Origin: Symbiodinium natans
Taxonomy: Eukaryota > Sar > Dinophyceae > Suessiales > Symbiodiniaceae
DNA: 64,000 nucleotides
Direction of reading: 5' to 3'
NCBI GenBank assembly: GCA_905221605.1
Contig: CAJNDS010002194.1
Span: forward strand, 1-64,000
Positions 61,501-64,000 of this stretch are shown here, in pieces. How positions within the stretch are numbered: the stretch's first letter is position 1; each line of letters opens with the position of its first letter. The notes beneath the pieces were generated by a model. The model did not search any database. It was given only the letters and a program-made list of their open reading frames with translations, and was not told where the DNA came from. The position numbers and the translations under genes were made by a program.

Positions 61501-61619
61501 TGGGGCGAGGGGGAGTTGGGGGACCGTGGTCAACTACAGGTTTCTGTTTATTGATATTATTCCCCACCTTCGGTGTGGGGTTGTGAGATGTTAAACTCAA
61601 CTCTTCTCCTCGCCCGGTC

Positions 61620-61765
61620 TACTCCGGGAGACTCCGTGGAGTGCCCAACCCCAGAGACTCCCTGAAGTGCCCAACCCCAGAGATCTTGCAGACCCCAACC
61701 CCAGAGACTCCCTGGAGTGCCCAACCCCAGAGATTTTGGAGGCCCTGGAGTGCCCCAACCCCAAT
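61620..61765. repeat. Short minisatellite, about 33-bp unit
   Basis: GAGACTCCCTGGAGTGCCCA followed by ACCCCAGA is repeated four to five times with changes. GGAGACTCC and CTGGAGTG words can pair with the following unit. No coding value is proposed. Confidence 0.8.
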
Positions 61766-61946
61766 TGCAAGCAAAAGCTAAGAAAGCGTATTTGAGTCAA
61801 TGTGTCTTTGTTTGAAAACCTTATTTGCGCTCTTTCCTTTTAACGAGGAGCAAGGTGGGGATGTTCGAAGTGAAACAATTAAGATGATGATTATTGTCTA
61901 TATGTATATATTTGTGTATGTGTATGGATATTCATATATTCATATA

Positions 61947-61948
<2 letters not shown>

Positions 61949-62029
<81 letters not shown>
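61949..62029. repeat. (TA)n microsatellite
   Basis: About 40 TA dinucleotides, preceded by TTCATATA steps. The repetitive Tyr-Ile frame across it is an artefact. Confidence 0.97.
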
Positions 62030-62033
<4 letters not shown>

Positions 62034-62143
62034 ATATATACATACATTTTTCTCTTCCTCATACAGAACATGGTCAGTACGCTAAGCTGTGGCCTTCGAA
62101 GGTGCCCCAAACAAGCCGGGGCTTCGCAGCAGCTGCCCCAAAT

Positions 62144-62215
62144 GGGGTTATTTCGGAAACAAGGGACTCCTAGTATAGTCCCCAGATAGTAGGATTCCCT
62201 TGTAAGAAGAACCCC
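62144..62215. repeat. Foldback sequence
   Basis: GGGGTT (62144-62149) pairs with AACCCC (62210-62215). Inside, ACAAGGGACTCCTA pairs with TAGGATTCCCTTGT (62190-62203) with one bulge, around a 17-nt loop. It is similar in size and style to the MITE-like elements at 57.9 and 58.4 kb, but the sequence differs. Confidence 0.65.
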
Positions 62216-64000
62216 AATAAGGTACCGCTAATTTCGGAAAACCCAAAGTAGCCAGCTGCCCATATCTACACGGTTTTATTGACTGACACGCGGGAGATGC
62301 TGCAGGCCATCAGTTTTGGGGCTTTTGCCTGGGCTCGCGACCCTACAACTCTAAAATCTGCAGCCGCAAACCCTAAACCCCAAACCCCAAACCCTAAAAC
62401 CTCCCCGGAGGCCCCCCCCACACGAAAGCCTTAAACTGGACTTGTGGAATTCGCCCGGCCAGCAGCCTCAAACACCTGATTTCCAGAGAATTTTCATGTG
62501 GAAACGTTTCGAGATCCAAGAATCCGCCGTTGCGGCCGAGTTTAGCGACTGCCTCCATTGTTCGCCTGACAACGTCTTGCATCACCTTTGCAAATGTTGG
62601 GAGGCAGGGTCTCGGGTCCCTCTGTGCCAATATCCGTCTCCATTGTTGGGTTTGTTTGGCTGGTTGGCCTTGAGGCTCAGGTTCAATGGCTTGCAAGACC
62701 ATCGACGACAGCTCGCAGGGACGTCAGGCATTTGCAGCTCCATTTTTCATTCCCACGGGTCCTAAAGCGCTGGGGATCGCCCGGGCTCACACCCGAGTAC
62801 GCCCGAGCATGCCCGAGCACGCCCGGCTACAAAATCCAGTGGTTGAGCAAACCACCACGAGCATTTTCGCAGTCGCTCTTCCCGTCAAAGTGAAATCTTC
62901 GCTGAGAAGGGCCGCCGGAAATTCTGATTTGAGTCCCTCGGCCTAGAACACCTAGATGGACCCTCATGGGACAAATCTTATTTCGGATGCGATTTTGGAG
63001 CCGATCTGTGATTTTGGTCTGGCTTGGGCGCGCTTTGAGAAGAATGGTGGTCTTGGGGTAGGCCTCTTCATACTGCAGCACGCTTACCAGTGTGAAACCC
63101 TAAACCCTGAACCCCAAACCCTAAACCCTAAACCCTAAGCCCTAAACCCTAAACCCTAAGCCCTAAAGCATAAACCCTACACCCTAAACCCTAAATCCCT
63201 AATGCAGGCCCACAATCAGCTCGTGCGATGCATGGTCCCCGCAAAGAAGCTCATGGACTGCCGTTCTGAGGGCTTCAGACTGTCAGCGCTGAGGCTTACG
63301 GTTTAGGGTAAGTTTAGGGTTTAGGGTTTAGGGTTTGGGGTTTGGGGTTTAGGGTTTAGGGTTTACCGAAATCTTGAGCCCTGGGGCCTTTGAAACCCTT
63401 ACACCCACGTAGCGGGCTCGGGGTTTGTCGGTTCAGGGGTTAAGGACACGGCCTGGGGGGTTTAGGTAGTTTTCGGTTTTCAGGAATTTGTTTTGACTAT
63501 TGTATTGATTTTTGTGGAAGTTATAGTTTTTGGTGTTTTTGCAGCTTGGGCGTTCTGGGGGCGTAGGCTCCAACACCCCGGCGCTGGAGGTTTCGCCAGG
63601 CTTCGAAGGGGTCAGGATTAATCGGAGTTCTCAAGTCATACATCTGACGTCCTCAGCCCTAAACCCTAAACCCTAAACCCAAAACTCTAAACCCTATGAA
63701 CCCTGAACCGCGAGGAGATCAACGTCTTCGATGGCTCCGAGGTTGATGTTCCGGCTTTGTCGGACTTCCTTGGCCTCTTTGCCAGGGGTTAAGGTTTCGT
63801 TTCGGGTTTCAGGTTTAGGGTTTATTTAGGGTTTCGGGTTTAGGGTTTGGAGTTTAGGGTTTAGGGTTGATTTGGAGGTTCATGGGTGGTTCAAAGTGGG
63901 GGTTTCGAGTAAGGTAATTATACAGAGCACTGGTTATAACCTCGTTGAGGTTACTTCTAGCCGTACTTCTCACTACCCACGTACAGTCATAACCGGTTAG

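Larger units (their letters stand above)
55561..64000. repeat. Interstitial telomere-like domain, TTTAGGG/CCCTAAA
   Basis: Dozens of short blocks of TTTAGGG or CCCTAAA and variants (TTCAGGG, TTTGGGG, CCCCAAA) alternate in orientation. They are separated by 100-400 bp of unrelated DNA. Clear blocks: 56008-56096, 57048-57125, 58686-58873, 60213-60320, 60736-60815, 63096-63205, 63298-63366 and 63656-63705. TTTAGGG is the telomere repeat type of dinoflagellates. The changes of orientation and unique spacers argue for interstitial or subtelomeric DNA rather than a chromosome end. No convincing gene is found in the 8.4 kb. Confidence 0.85.

Noticed and set aside
61800-62189. 129-codon frame with long Tyr-Ile run
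   Set aside because: Artefact of the (TA)n microsatellite.
63932-63995. Palindromes GGTTATAACC and TAACCTC/GAGGTTA at the right edge
   Set aside because: Short, and the window ends before any partner or repeat copy can be judged.

Overview
The window looks like nuclear DNA of a dinoflagellate, probably a Symbiodiniaceae/Suessiales-type genome. Three observations point there. Telomere-type TTTAGGG/CCCTAAA repeats occur throughout the right-hand 8.4 kb and, degenerate, at the left end. Short pieces matching the 3' half of the dinoflagellate trans-spliced leader (TTTGGCTCAAG) occur at several places. The Ty1/copia Pol proteins also carry extra domains unlike plant or animal copia. This is inference; no species-diagnostic gene is present. 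No ordinary host housekeeping gene was recognised, and almost everything is mobile or repetitive DNA.

Layout. 1-2.6 kb: a (CTA)n microsatellite, then degenerate CCCTAAA-type and minisatellite DNA. 3.4-5.1 kb: a minus-strand copia remnant (RNase H plus a C-terminal extension). 5.4-12.6 kb: a plus-strand decayed copia element with gag, two successive aspartic-protease domains, integrase and RT. It is split between integrase and RT by about 450 bp of AT-rich, hairpin-rich DNA that includes a TAATATTAC stem-loop. 12.85-19.24 kb: three head-to-tail copies of a 2.13-kb non-coding unit ('type I'). 19.25-29.0 kb: three minus-strand copies of one LINE-type retrotransposon (0.5, 4.5 and 4.7 kb). It encodes RT-zinc finger-RNase H followed by a downstream ORF with the catalytic motifs of a protein-kinase-like fold. 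29.0-32.5 kb: a minus-strand copia copy. 32.5-33.4 kb: a mosaic retroposed fragment with an A10 tail. 33.4-41.5 kb: the best-preserved copia-type element, gag to RNase H plus a methyltransferase-like C-terminus, with no visible LTRs. 41.5-47.9 kb: an inverted type I unit and two copies of a related 'type II' unit. 48-51.8 kb: degenerate tandem repeats. 51.8-53.3 kb: a frameshifted Rep-like gene (HUH-like motif plus superfamily 3 helicase). 53.3-55.5 kb: hairpin repeats and unassigned DNA. 55.5-64 kb: interstitial telomere-like DNA with small inverted-repeat elements, (TATG)n and (TA)n.

How it fits together. Type I units, the LINE copies and the plus-strand copia copy abut the same short sequence, CAGGTGAATTTT or its complement, with a short A tract on the element side. 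This suggests repeated target-primed insertion into one A/T tract, with the LINE as the likely source of enzyme. The copia-like and type I elements start with the end of the spliced leader and finish in A tracts, so they may be retroposed mRNA-like copies rather than LTR-mediated insertions. Top leads are the kinase-like LINE ORF, the methyltransferase-like copia C-terminus, the same-site serial insertions, the dispersed GGCCTCGC/GCTGAGGG hairpin, and the Rep-like gene together with the TAATATTAC stem-loop.
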